Shown here: piece by piece, positions 1-8,863 of the stretch
How positions within the stretch are numbered: the first letter of the stretch is position 1
How the letters are laid out: each line of letters starts with the position of its first letter
Source of the DNA: Allocoleopsis franciscana PCC 7113
Lineage (GTDB): Bacteria; Cyanobacteriota; Cyanobacteriia; Cyanobacteriales; Coleofasciculaceae
Reading direction: 5' to 3'
Assembly (NCBI RefSeq): GCF_000317515.1
Contig: NC_019738.1
Coordinates: 2,558,501-2,622,500, forward strand
DNA: 64,000 nucleotides
Notes under the pieces: model-generated
What the model saw: the letters and a program-made list of their open reading frames with translations, nothing else
What the model was told of the DNA's origin: nothing
Database searches by the model: none
Program-made: the position numbers and the translations under genes

Positions 1-75
1 GACCGAGTTGCTGATCACCCTAAAAATCGTGGTGTCAAGCTAAGGGCAGCTCAAAAGCGCTTACGCAGCCGTTAG
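1..75 (+). CDS. C-terminal fragment of a gene entering from the left, RsmH-like tail
   Basis: Frame 1 is open from the window edge to a TAG stop at 73-75 and gives 24 residues rich in Lys and Arg. The pattern Pro-Lys-Asn-Arg-Gly-x-Lys-Leu-Arg-x-Ala resembles the conserved end of 16S rRNA (cytosine-1402-N4)-methyltransferase RsmH, usually N-P-R-S-R-S-x-K-L-R. Only the tail is visible, so the family name is a guess from one short motif. The frame simply being open by chance is also possible. Confidence 0.35.
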   Translation, partial: DRVADHPKNRGVKLRAAQKRLRSR

Positions 76-314
76 AGAGGCAAGAAACATAATTAAAATT
101 CCTCCCCCTCTCCCCTAATATTTCTGGAAAAGAATTTTGGGCCGTCCTGAAGTGAAAGACCAAGCAGGGCGATGCCTAGGGTTGTTGCACAGATCTACCG
201 AATATTAGACACAGACTTCTGAAGACAGAGACAATGGGTGTAAGAGTCACTCAATCTTAAAGGAGTGTCAATATAGTGTGCTTGCCGATTCGTATCTGTG
301 GAGGACACAGTTTT

Positions 315-1664
315 ATGGAAAAATCATCCTACAATTACTCCCCTAATCCAAAATCGAATAACTCAAATCCCTCTACTTCGACAAAAGTCTTGAGCCAATC
401 GTACAACAAGGTTGAATCAAAACACACCAGTACCACAGGTCAGTGCTTTCGGCAGATACCAGCGATTTACCGATTGTTACCTCTGATTTGCACAGGAGTC
501 GCCTTATTGGGTGGCTGCGCTGGGGTATCTAATAATCTAGCTCCTTCTCAACCGACCAATCCTCAATCCCTTGAGAATTCCCGAACGGAAAACGACAACA
601 CCAGCAGGAGTGCCTCAAATCGTCCACTCGCACCCACTCAGGAAGATACCAACTTTGTTGTGGAAGTGGTCAGGAAAGTCGAACCCGCCGTGGTGCGAAT
701 TAATACCTCCCAAACGGTGAGACGCCAAGTCCCAGAAGAATTTAACGATCCATTCTTTCGGCGGTTTTTTGGTGACTCGATGCCCACAGAGCCTTCAGAG
801 CGAGTGCAGCGTGGGGTTGGTTCTGGCTTTGTGATTGAGGGCAAGGGTCTAATTTTGACCAACGCTCATGTTGTCAATAAAGCAGATGTGGTAACCGTAT
901 CGTTCTCGGATGGTCGCAGTTTTGATGGAAAGGTACTGGGGGAAGACCCTGTAACGGATATCGCCGTCGTTCAGATTCCAGCGAATAACTTACCCACCGT
1001 TGAACTTGCTAGTTCCACTCAGGTGCAGGCAGGACAATGGGCGATCGCCATTGGTAATCCTTTAGGTTTGCAAGAAACGGTAACAGTCGGCGTTGTCAGT
1101 GCCATAGACCGTTCGAGTAGCGACATCGGTGCTAGAGGTAAGCGGGTTCCTTTTATTCAGACGGATGCGGCAATTAATCCCGGTAACTCAGGTGGCCCCC
1201 TACTTAATGCTCGTGGTCAAGTGATTGGTGTCAACACTGCCATTATTCAAGGAGCACAAGGCATCGGCTTTGCCATTCCCATTGATACCGCTAAACGGAT
1301 TGCTGACCAACTGATTACCAAGGGAAAAGTTGATCATCCCTTCCTCGGTGTGCAAATGGTGCCCCTTACCCCAGAAATTAAGCAACGCTTGAATAATAGT
1401 CGTAATAGTAACGTTCAGGTTGAGGCCGATCAAGGAGTTCTAATTGTTCAGGTTGTTCAGGGTTCTCCAGCCGATCAAGCCGGACTCAAACCTGGAGATG
1501 TGATCCAATCGATTAATAATCAGCCTGTGACTAAAGCTGAACAAGTCCAGCAGCAGGTGGAAACGAGCGGCGTGGGGGGTCAGTTACCCTTAAAAATCCA
1601 ACGCGGAGGACAGACTCTGACTTTAACCGTACAACCGGCCCCCTTACCCGCTCGCATACAGTAG
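315..1664 (+). CDS. Deg/HtrA-family serine protease with one PDZ domain
   Basis: This is a membrane-anchored, ATP-independent protease/chaperone of the trypsin-like HtrA family (HhoA/HhoB/HtrA group of cyanobacteria), acting on misfolded proteins in the periplasm or lumen. In the 449-residue product the catalytic triad is His185 (in TNAHVV), Asp215 (in VTDIAV) and Ser292 (in GNSGGPLL). A single PDZ domain follows at about 340-435. A hydrophobic segment at about 52-68 ending in LLGGC could be a transmembrane anchor or a lipobox, though the ~50-residue tail before it is long for a lipoprotein. The ATG at 315 has a GGAGG about ten bases upstream. A GTG at 276, also preceded by AGGAG, would add 13 residues. 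Which of the three cyanobacterial paralogues it is cannot be decided by eye. Confidence 0.93.
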   Translation: MEKSSYNYSPNPKSNNSNPSTSTKVLSQSYNKVESKHTSTTGQCFRQIPAIYRLLPLICTGVALLGGCAGVSNNLAPSQPTNPQSLENSRTENDNTSRSASNRPLAPTQEDTNFVVEVVRKVEPAVVRINTSQTVRRQVPEEFNDPFFRRFFGDSMPTEPSERVQRGVGSGFVIEGKGLILTNAHVVNKADVVTVSFSDGRSFDGKVLGEDPVTDIAVVQIPANNLPTVELASSTQVQAGQWAIAIGNPLGLQETVTVGVVSAIDRSSSDIGARGKRVPFIQTDAAINPGNSGGPLLNARGQVIGVNTAIIQGAQGIGFAIPIDTAKRIADQLITKGKVDHPFLGVQMVPLTPEIKQRLNNSRNSNVQVEADQGVLIVQVVQGSPADQAGLKPGDVIQSINNQPVTKAEQVQQQVETSGVGGQLPLKIQRGGQTLTLTVQPAPLPARIQ

Positions 1665-2050
1665 CTAATCGCTCTTGACAGACTCCTTAAAATTTCCTGG
1701 CTTCAATCTCTCCTACTTGCTCGAATGGGGGAGATAGAACGGGGTTGGGTATCAACACGGTTTTCAGCCTAATCCCATTGGTAGTTTCTGTTGAAACTAA
1801 CTGCACCTGAATTTAGAGCAGTCGTAGTGATATTGAAATCAAAAACCTCACTAATGAGATATTTTTAGATGCCTAAATATTACTCTTTTGGAAGTTTTCA
1901 TCGTGACCCAATTTATGCATTTAAGTTCAAATGAAAGAACTTCAGAAGTTAATGCTTTGGAGATAACTTTAGAAATAGGCAACTAGAGGGAAGTCATTCC
2001 TCTAATTTTATGTTTTTCTAGAGAAAAGGCTGTAGTTAGGAGGATTTTAG
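1665..2050. other. intergenic stretch, no gene seen
   Basis: This is A+T-rich non-coding DNA between the protease gene and a 58-codon gene. I see no RNA gene or clear terminator. The only structure is a weak stem near 1706-1736 (ATCTCTCC against GGGGGAGAT) without a following T-run. The final bases include the AGGAGG ribosome-binding site of the next gene. Confidence 0.4.
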
Positions 2051-2227
2051 ATGAACAATGAAGATACTTTCAATCTGGGTTTAGCCTTTTTTCTGAATAC
2101 GGCTTTAATCGTTGGTTTCATCCTCGCTATTTCGTTAAGCTCTTTACCCCAGTGGCAAAACACTGTAACCCCGGATGAGGCTCCAACCATTCTTAATTCA
2201 AGCGCAAGTTTATCAAAAAATAAATAA
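2051..2227 (+). CDS. 58-residue single-pass membrane protein
   Basis: This is a short gene with strong start signals: a perfect AGGAGG at 2038-2043, seven bases before ATG 2051, and a TAA at 2225-2227. The product begins MNNEDTFNLG, then has one hydrophobic helix at about residues 10-32 and a polar, Pro/Ser-rich tail. The size and layout resemble small single-helix subunits of thylakoid complexes, but I do not recognise the family. The function is unknown. The ribosome-binding site and clean helix make it likely to be real. Confidence 0.6.
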   Translation: MNNEDTFNLGLAFFLNTALIVGFILAISLSSLPQWQNTVTPDEAPTILNSSASLSKNK

Positions 2228-2298
2228 AAGGTTCTGTCTGATAGAGCTACCCATAGATAGGGTTATCCTTCTTGATTGATAGCTCTAAGCTGATGAAC

Positions 2299-2562
2299 CT
2301 ATCTGGGAAAACACTTCCGTAGAGTGACCTGACCGGCCAGTCCATTTTCGCGGGGCGAGGCGAAGTGAACAACCTCAATTACACTAAAGCATGGTCCCAC
2401 GGTATGGAGTTGCCCTTCAGCAAATGAGATTAACTCTCCCTGACAAGGAAGTCGGGATAATTCAACTAATTTCCCGTTTAAATCTTCCAATTCAGCAGAG
2501 TAATCCTTATGCGATCTCCTGGGAGCATTCTCGAACATGAGTTGGACTTTAACGAGTTCCAT
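2299..2562 (-). CDS. small hypothetical protein, 87 residues
   Basis: This is a minus-strand reading frame in a region with no competing good gene. The product is soluble and mixed in composition, with acidic and basic patches (starting MELVKVQLMF) and no membrane segment. On the minus strand an AGAGGGA-like sequence lies about a dozen bases before the ATG, a weak ribosome-binding site. I do not recognise a domain. It lies tail to tail with the 58-residue membrane protein gene and head to head with the MscS channel gene. It may be a real conserved small protein or a chance frame. Confidence 0.45.
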   Translation of the reverse strand: MELVKVQLMFENAPRRSHKDYSAELEDLNGKLVELSRLPCQGELISFAEGQLHTVGPCFSVIEVVHFASPRENGLAGQVTLRKCFPR

Positions 2563-2746
2563 TGGCAGTGCTTTCCCTCTGCAAATTTTTGCTGGTCTTC
2601 ATTACTTTGCCATCGATGGGGCATTGTTTTTGCAAAATTACGCCTATCTGCCGCCGATAGCCTAGTACAAACTACTGACCAAAGGCAGATTTAGAACGGC
2701 TTCCTTTTCATTACAATCAACAGCGTTGTCCAAAGCTGGAAAAGTA

Positions 2747-3760
2747 ATGAATCCCCAAGAATCGGTATCAACAGCATGGGGAAAAATGCAGGCTATGCTC
2801 GATGGCCTGATCGTCATGCTGCCCAATATTATCTTGGCTGTCATCGTCTTCGCCATCTTTTTCTTCACGGCTAGAGGGATAAAGTCTTTAGTCAGACGTG
2901 TTACTCGAAGGCATCGGCAGGCCAGAAACCTAGGACTGGTACTGGGACGTTTGTCGCAAGGAACTATTCTTTTAGTTGGTCTATTTGTCGCATTATCCAT
3001 CGTCATACCTTCATTTAAAGCTGGAGATTTGATTCAACTGTTGGGTATCAGTGGTGTGGCGATTGGTTTTGCCTTCCGCGACATTCTGCAAAACTTTCTG
3101 GCGGGAGTCCTGATTCTGTTAACTGAACCGTTCCAAATCAATGACCAGATTGTGTTCAAAAGTTTTGAGGGAACGGTAGAAGAAATTCAGACACGCGCTA
3201 CAACAATCAGAACCTACGATGGGCGTCGCGTTGTCATCCCAAATTCTGAGCTGTTTACGAATTCAGTAACGGTGAACACCGCCTTTGACAACCGCCGTTT
3301 AGAGTACGATGTGGGCATCGGCTATGGTGACAATATTGACCGGGCTAAGGAGTTGATTTTAGAAGCGCTCGCCAGCGTGGAAAAAGTTTTACAAGACCCA
3401 CCTCCTGAAGTTCTGGTGATGGAACTAGCTGAGAGTACTGTCAATATCCGTGCTCGCTGGTGGATCGCACCGCCGCGACGGGCAGATGCACTCGACACAC
3501 GGGATCAGGTGCTGACGGCAATCAAGAAAAAGCTGACGGCTAATGGTATTGATTTACCCTTCCCAACGCAACAAATCCTGTTTCACGACCAAACCGAGGA
3601 GACAGATGGCGATCGCTCTCGTCAGCGTGAAGGGTGGCCTGCCGGAAACAAACAGGTGCCAAAGCCTCGTAGCATCGGGGGTTCCCTCAGAAAGCTTGTC
3701 GAAATGCAGGGGCAAAGAGACGGCAATGGAAGTAATGGAAGTAATGGTCTGACTGGGTGA
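2747..3760 (+). CDS. MscS-family mechanosensitive ion channel
   Basis: This small-conductance mechanosensitive channel would release solutes on hypo-osmotic shock. Three hydrophobic helices occupy roughly residues 20-125. The third carries the Gly/Ala-rich pore-lining stretch (GISGVAIGFAFRDILQNFLAG), followed by the LTEPFQINDQI start of the beta domain, which is typical of MscS. The cytosolic alpha/beta domain ends near residue 280. The last ~50 residues are a polar tail ending in Gly/Asn/Ser repeats. I chose ATG 2747; a TTG at 2726 in the same frame would add seven residues. The gene converges with the Yip1-type gene, with 9 bases between the stops. Confidence 0.92.
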   Translation: MNPQESVSTAWGKMQAMLDGLIVMLPNIILAVIVFAIFFFTARGIKSLVRRVTRRHRQARNLGLVLGRLSQGTILLVGLFVALSIVIPSFKAGDLIQLLGISGVAIGFAFRDILQNFLAGVLILLTEPFQINDQIVFKSFEGTVEEIQTRATTIRTYDGRRVVIPNSELFTNSVTVNTAFDNRRLEYDVGIGYGDNIDRAKELILEALASVEKVLQDPPPEVLVMELAESTVNIRARWWIAPPRRADALDTRDQVLTAIKKKLTANGIDLPFPTQQILFHDQTEETDGDRSRQREGWPAGNKQVPKPRSIGGSLRKLVEMQGQRDGNGSNGSNGLTG

Positions 3761-3769
3761 GCGGAGGAT

Positions 3770-4321
3770 TTAAGAACTTTTGTAAACTTGAACAAATCCG
3801 ATCGCCACGTGAACCAGAGGCCAACCCACTAAACAGATCAACGCCGCCCAGCGAGTTTTGATATCTAAACCTTGGCGGACGGCTACAATTACAGCTAACA
3901 AACTCCAGAGGGCTAATAACAGCTCAATGGGTCGTCCAAACAAAGGAATTAACGTTAAAAAGTTTAGGACTTGGGGAGCGTAGGCAAAACCAATAGGAAT
4001 CAGCAAATCACTATATGTTAAAGAATCTCGTTTAAGCCACTGTCCAATCTTCCAAATGGTTAACGTCCAAAAATAATATCCTCCCACCACACTCAGTCCA
4101 TCAATTAGTAGGGATAAGGCGAGAATAGGCAATGTCGCTCGATTAATCACTAAGATGATCGCACTACCCAAAGCATGGGATACCGCCGCTAAGATCACAA
4201 TGGTTCGGGCTATGCGCTGATTTTTAGGGGTATTACGCGCATTCTCATAAAAATCTCCATCTAAAGTCAGTGCCTTCCGCAAGGTCGCCCATAAATTCCA
4301 TTGTCTATGTGTATCACTCAC
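3770..4321 (-). CDS. Yip1-domain polytopic membrane protein
   Basis: This 183-residue membrane protein has about five hydrophobic helices and the layout of bacterial Yip1/YIP1-like proteins: a short N-terminal amphipathic part, helices near 40-60, 65-90 and 105-125, and a paired hydrophobic end at 130-180. Polar breaks contain Arg and Asp. The family's bacterial role is not established. The gene converges with the MscS gene. The 268 bases beyond its start separate it from the divergent hydrolase-like gene. Confidence 0.7.
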   Translation of the reverse strand: MSDTHRQWNLWATLRKALTLDGDFYENARNTPKNQRIARTIVILAAVSHALGSAIILVINRATLPILALSLLIDGLSVVGGYYFWTLTIWKIGQWLKRDSLTYSDLLIPIGFAYAPQVLNFLTLIPLFGRPIELLLALWSLLAVIVAVRQGLDIKTRWAALICLVGWPLVHVAIGFVQVYKSS

Positions 4322-4589
4322 AGCAAATTTCTACAGCTCAGGATAGATTACAGAGTTAATAGAATATTGTTTGATGAGACAAACTACAATAAAAAGCTTA
4401 ATTTTTTCTGAAAATCATTAAGATCGATTAACAAATGTCCGGCATTGATGCTCTCTTCCCCAGTCTAACGCCCTAAAAAATTACCATTTGCGCGTCATGG
4501 CGAGAGGCGAATACACCCTACATCTTACATTTAAGTAGGTCTATCTACTGAGCTGAACAAAGCTTTCTTAGGAACTGTCGCGGTATTAA

Positions 4590-5603
4590 ATGCTAAAGCT
4601 AATCGGTTCAATACTTTTGTGGCTTCGAGGCGGAACCTTGAAGCTATTGGGTTTAACTGGAATCATTCTCCTTATTTGGGGAACCCTCTCACCTGTGGGA
4701 ACGTTGGTTTGGTGGGCGAACGAAGCTGAGAGCTTAGCTTTTAAGAAGAATCGCTCCAAGCGCTTACCTGCTGCTCAGAATGCGAGTGCGATCGCTAAAT
4801 CTTCAAAAATTAATTGTTATATTGTTTTTTTGCCGGGAGTCGGAGATTTTTCCGCTAATCAGTTAACTCCTGGAGAAGAGTTTTTTTTAGACCGTTTAGT
4901 TAAACTTCATCCTAATTGTGTGATTGTTTCGGATGTTTTTCCCTACTCAGCCGCTAATGAAAGTCTTGGCGGAAGACGTGTTTTAGCTCCTCTTTGGGGT
5001 TTTGCAGAGGAGGCAGACGGCTGGCTGAAAAATGCAGATATCCTGATCAAAATTCGCAATCTTTGGCGATTCGCAATTTCCGTAGATGATCGCTATGGCC
5101 CAATTTATAACCAGGGAATTGCCAGCGCCATTCTCGACCGGATGAATGCGGCTTATTCCATACCCCGAAACTCTAGCCAACCCGTAAAAATTATTCTGAT
5201 TGGTACCAGTGGAGGGGCGCAAGTGTCTCTAGGTGCAGCGCCGTATCTTAATCAGTGGCTAAATACTCAAATTTTTGTGCTTTCTGTGGGAGGTGTCTTT
5301 TCAGGCCAAGAAGGCTTCAAGGCAACAGAACATGTTTATCATCTCCAAGGTCGTCAGGATTGGATTGAAGATATCGGTAAAATTATATTTCCATCACGCT
5401 GGCCTTGGACGGTTGCGTCTCCGTTTAATCAAGCCGTTAGTCAGGGGAATTTTACGGTTAAAACCATAGGTCCCCAAGCTCATGATGGTGCTACAGGCTA
5501 TTTTGGAGAAAAACAGGTCAGACCGAACATCACGTATGTAGATTTAACACTTCAAGAAGTGAACAAATTACCCATTTGGTCAGAAAAGAAATCATCGAAT
5601 TGA
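4590..5603 (+). CDS. alpha/beta-hydrolase-like membrane-anchored protein
   Basis: This 337-residue protein has one N-terminal hydrophobic helix (about 14-35) and then a soluble domain. The domain has a beta strand plus oxyanion-type loop (YIVFLPGVGDFS, about 77-88) and a nucleophile elbow Gly-Thr-Ser-Gly-Gly at about 205-209, which fits the GxSxG motif of serine hydrolases and lipases. A likely catalytic His lies in the C-terminal part (QAHDGATGYF). The fold and anchor suggest an envelope-associated esterase or lipase. The substrate is not evident. It may be a divergent member lacking activity. Confidence 0.65.
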   Translation: MLKLIGSILLWLRGGTLKLLGLTGIILLIWGTLSPVGTLVWWANEAESLAFKKNRSKRLPAAQNASAIAKSSKINCYIVFLPGVGDFSANQLTPGEEFFLDRLVKLHPNCVIVSDVFPYSAANESLGGRRVLAPLWGFAEEADGWLKNADILIKIRNLWRFAISVDDRYGPIYNQGIASAILDRMNAAYSIPRNSSQPVKIILIGTSGGAQVSLGAAPYLNQWLNTQIFVLSVGGVFSGQEGFKATEHVYHLQGRQDWIEDIGKIIFPSRWPWTVASPFNQAVSQGNFTVKTIGPQAHDGATGYFGEKQVRPNITYVDLTLQEVNKLPIWSEKKSSN

Positions 5604-5679
5604 GAATCCTTTATCCTCCTGAAGATACTTGTAGCCTATAGGACTATATGAAAATCTGATAAGGTGTTCGATAACTTGG

Positions 5680-6453
5680 TTGAATAGAGTGTTCGCTGCC
5701 TCAGAGCAAGCCGTCTCCAATCCTTCCCTTCCGTGGCTTTCGGCACTCTTTGCCATAGGTCTAGCTATTATTCACCTCTATTGTGGCAAGCTACGATTCC
5801 TGGATGAGATTCCCCGCAGTCGCTGGCTTTCGATGGCAAGTGGTGTATCGGTGGCTTATGTATTTGTTCACTTGCTGCCAGATTTGAATGCCAGACAAAA
5901 GGCGATCGCACAAACGGGCGCTCTCGGCTTTCTAGAACACCACGTTTACCTCATAGCGCTTTTGGGACTTGTCGCTTTCTATGGACTAGAGCGAACCGTC
6001 AGGACATCCCACAAACGTGAGCAGAAATCCCCAGGGGAAGAAACGATTGAATCGGGTGTTTTTTGGCTGCATATTGCCTCTTTCGCCCTTTACAATGGCC
6101 TGATTGGTTATCTGCTAAGCCATCCGGAAACACCCGATATTCAGAGCTTATTCCTATTTTTCATAGCCATGGGTTTGCATTTCATCGTTAATGATTATGG
6201 CTTGCGTCAAGACCATCAAGGCGATTATCAGAGTAAGGGGCGCTGGATACTAGCCGCCGCGATTATTGTGGGATGGGTAATCGGACAAGGAACAGAAATT
6301 CATGAGGCGGCGATCGCTGTTTTGTTTGCCTTCTTAGCCGGCGGAATCATACTCAACGTTCTCAAAGAAGAGCTACCCGAAGAGCGCAAGAGCCGCTTTT
6401 GGGCTTTTGCAGTGGGGGCGATCGCTTATAGTACACTCCTGCTCACCCTCTAA
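5680..6453 (+). CDS. polytopic membrane protein, ZIP-transporter-like
   Basis: This 257-residue protein has about seven or eight hydrophobic helices. The stretch SGVSVAYVFVHLLPDL (about 53-68) resembles a helix of ZIP metal transporters, where a His near the end of a Gly/Ala-rich helix binds metal. Two further His residues lie in helices (MGLHFIVNDYG and TEIHEAA). The cytoplasmic loop after residue 105 is basic. I infer a ZIP-like divalent metal permease, but several canonical ZIP motifs are not obvious. The start is uncertain: TTG 5680 or GTG 5689, with a weak ribosome-binding site. HIP1 octamers lie inside the gene. Confidence 0.6.
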   Translation: MNRVFAASEQAVSNPSLPWLSALFAIGLAIIHLYCGKLRFLDEIPRSRWLSMASGVSVAYVFVHLLPDLNARQKAIAQTGALGFLEHHVYLIALLGLVAFYGLERTVRTSHKREQKSPGEETIESGVFWLHIASFALYNGLIGYLLSHPETPDIQSLFLFFIAMGLHFIVNDYGLRQDHQGDYQSKGRWILAAAIIVGWVIGQGTEIHEAAIAVLFAFLAGGIILNVLKEELPEERKSRFWAFAVGAIAYSTLLLTL

Positions 6454-6535
6454 TCGCCTCCCACACGGATGCTGTATTCTGGGACAGTCATCTAGATGAG
6501 TTTGCATGATTTAGCATCTATATTTAAATGAATCT

Positions 6536-6775
6536 ATGCAAACAAATTGGGTAACCTCTGACCCGCCAGTGGAAAATAGCAATAGGGATGACTCTTCAGC
6601 CAATCCCCATCGCTCAGTTCCCGCCGAAAGCAACGTGCCCAAAACTCCGGCACTCGTAGAAGCACAAGGGTGGATCTACGGGCAGAATGGCGAAGTAATT
6701 CTCACCGCCCAAGCTCCTACTGTTACACCCCACAATCCCTTACTGACACCTGCGGCTTCGTGTAATGCTAAGTAA
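6536..6775 (+). CDS. orphan C-terminal module of a TpsA (filamentous haemagglutinin-like) exoprotein
   Basis: The 79-residue product is homologous along its whole length to the last ~86 residues of the complete TpsA at 12997-17145. Both begin T-(N/D)-W-V-T, both contain LVEAQGW(I/V)YG followed by GEVILTA, and both end with a TP...SC motif a few residues from the C-terminus. It lacks a signal peptide, the TPS domain and the first C-terminal Cys found in the full protein. No good ribosome-binding site precedes ATG 6536; a stop at 6512 closes the frame upstream. It overlaps the next gene, tpsB, by 11 bases, so translation may be coupled. It is either the leftover end of a second tpsA or a separate small module. 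The sequence match is certain; the function is not. Confidence 0.7.
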   Translation: MQTNWVTSDPPVENSNRDDSSANPHRSVPAESNVPKTPALVEAQGWIYGQNGEVILTAQAPTVTPHNPLLTPAASCNAK

Positions 6776-8828
6776 AGTGCAACTGTTTAGATATCCCTCT
6801 CTCTTACCCCTGAGCCTATTGGTGTTGCTCGGCAGTTGGAAGCTTGAGGCAGTGAGTGCCGAAACATCTAACCCCAAGGATTTGAGGGTTTCAATGCTGA
6901 ACCTGGGATCGGATAAAATCGAGCGATCTGCGCTACGCAGCAGCGCAACGCTCTCGCCAGTTCACCAATCCATCGATGGAAACGAACATAAAAATCTGGA
7001 TGGAGTGAATCTTACCGCAGAACATGCATACCGTCCCTCCATCTCTCAAGTTCCCGAACTCTTCACTGAGATTAATCCCCCAGCGAAAATTTTTATTTCC
7101 CAATTAGGGGATATTGCACAAACCCCCGATCCAGGGCGACAACTTCCCAACTTTCCGCAACCGTTGCCGATACCGCTTCCTTCACCCGATAGTCCATCGG
7201 TTCCCAGGAATGAAGTCGAACCGCCATCCCAATCTCCCATACCACCAACTCCCCCTACCCTACTCCCACCCCCAGAACAGTTACTCGAACCCTCACCGTC
7301 CAGCCCAGGATCGCCCGAACCGAGTTCAGGGAAAGTGCCTGATTTGATCAGGGTGGATCGGTTTGAGTTTGAAGGCAATACAGCGATTAGTGACAGCGAA
7401 TTAACAGCCGTCACCAAGCCCTTTACCGGGCGAGATATCTCATTTGCTGAACTGTTCCAGGCGCGTTCTGCTGTCACCCAGTTGTACATTGAGCGGGGTT
7501 ACATTACTTCAGGCGCTCTGATCCCACCGCAAACCCTTCAGGGGGGAGTAGTTAAGATTCAGGTGGTGGAAGGGGGTTTAGAATCGATCAACGTCAGCGG
7601 AACTCGACGGCTGAACCTGGATTATGTGCGATCGCGCATTGCCCTCGCCACAGCCAAGCCCCTAAATCGGGAACGCCTGCTACAAGCCTTGCAACTTTTG
7701 CAACTCAATCCGCTGATTCAAAACCTTTCTGCCGAACTCGCGGCGGGAACGCAAGCTGGATCGAGCGTACTAGAACTGAAAGTAACGGAGGCAAAAACCT
7801 TCAATGCCCAAATCTTATTGGATAATAACCGAGCACCCAGTGTGGGCAGCTTCAACCGCCGAGTCCAAATCAACCAAGCTAACTTATCCAGAGCAGGGGA
7901 TAATCTGAGTCTGGGCTATAGCAATACCGATGGCAGTAATGGCCTGGATCTCAGTTATACCTTGCCGATTAATGCCCGCAACGGCACCCTCAGATTCAGT
8001 TACGGCACCACCTCCAGCAATGTGATTGAATCTCCTTTTGATCGGCTTGACATTAATGCCAGTTCGCGCTATTACGAATTATCATTACGCCAACCTCTGA
8101 TGCAAACCCCCTCAGAGGAATTTGCAGTTGGTGTCACGGCTTCGCGCCAGGAAAGTGAAACCTCGGTTTTAGAGATTCCCTTCCCCCTCTCCTTAGGAGC
8201 CGATGACAACGGACGGACCCGCATTTCCGCCCTGCGATTTTTTCAGGAATGGACGAAGCGCAACAGTCGTGAAGTGCTTGCTGCCCGTTCTCAGTTTAGT
8301 GTGGGACTCAACGCCTTCAGCTCCACGATTAACGAAGCTCCCCCCGATAGTCGCTTTTTTTCCTGGCGAGGGCAGGCTCAATGGGTACGCCTGCTAGCAC
8401 CAGAAACCTTATTACTGATTCGGGGCGATGTGCAAATTGCCGATAGAGCGCTCGTTCCCTTAGAGCAAATTGGTTTAGGGGGGCAACAGACTATCCGAGG
8501 TTACCGCCAGGATGTCCTGTTGACGGATAATGGCGCGTTGGCTTCAGCAGAGGTGCGGGTACCCGTTCTACGGATACCCAAGTGGCAGGTGTTAGTCCAA
8601 CTGGCTCCGTTTGTTGATGTGGGCAAAGCTTGGAACCGAGAAGGGAGAGAAGATCCAGACCCTAGCTTTCTCGCTTCCGTGGGTTTAGGTTTACAGTTAC
8701 AGATTAGCGATCGCCTGACAGCTCGCTTCGATTACGGCATTCCTCTTGTGTCAGTTTCTTCAAATAAAAGAACATGGCAAGAAAACGGTTTTTATTTTTC
8801 CATCGTCGCGACTCCTTTCACCTTTTAA
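6765..8828 (+). CDS. TpsB/ShlB/FhaC-type two-partner secretion outer-membrane transporter
   Basis: This 687-residue Omp85-superfamily transporter moves a TpsA exoprotein across the outer membrane. An N-terminal signal peptide (about 8-29) is followed by a long low-complexity region, strongly Pro-rich at about 125-190. POTRA_2 begins near 197 (DRFEFEGNTAISDSEL) and a second POTRA follows to about 350. The beta barrel then extends to a terminal Phe (VATPFTF). The conserved loop-6 motif appears as TIRGYRQ in the last quarter. The Pro-rich linker is common in cyanobacterial members. The start ATG overlaps the end of the orphan TpsA module, and the TPR-CHAT gene follows, so the three read as one transcription unit. 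The likely substrate gene is on the opposite strand at 12997-17145. Confidence 0.9.
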   Translation: MLSKVQLFRYPSLLPLSLLVLLGSWKLEAVSAETSNPKDLRVSMLNLGSDKIERSALRSSATLSPVHQSIDGNEHKNLDGVNLTAEHAYRPSISQVPELFTEINPPAKIFISQLGDIAQTPDPGRQLPNFPQPLPIPLPSPDSPSVPRNEVEPPSQSPIPPTPPTLLPPPEQLLEPSPSSPGSPEPSSGKVPDLIRVDRFEFEGNTAISDSELTAVTKPFTGRDISFAELFQARSAVTQLYIERGYITSGALIPPQTLQGGVVKIQVVEGGLESINVSGTRRLNLDYVRSRIALATAKPLNRERLLQALQLLQLNPLIQNLSAELAAGTQAGSSVLELKVTEAKTFNAQILLDNNRAPSVGSFNRRVQINQANLSRAGDNLSLGYSNTDGSNGLDLSYTLPINARNGTLRFSYGTTSSNVIESPFDRLDINASSRYYELSLRQPLMQTPSEEFAVGVTASRQESETSVLEIPFPLSLGADDNGRTRISALRFFQEWTKRNSREVLAARSQFSVGLNAFSSTINEAPPDSRFFSWRGQAQWVRLLAPETLLLIRGDVQIADRALVPLEQIGLGGQQTIRGYRQDVLLTDNGALASAEVRVPVLRIPKWQVLVQLAPFVDVGKAWNREGREDPDPSFLASVGLGLQLQISDRLTARFDYGIPLVSVSSNKRTWQENGFYFSIVATPFTF

Positions 8829-8863
8829 GGCGTTGCCGATTTCAGGTTGACGGGTTGAAGTTC

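Noticed and set aside
8774..8863. Upstream ATG for the CHAT gene, overlapping tpsB
   Set aside because: It would put 30 basic residues before a clear signal peptide, and the ATG at 8864 makes better sense.
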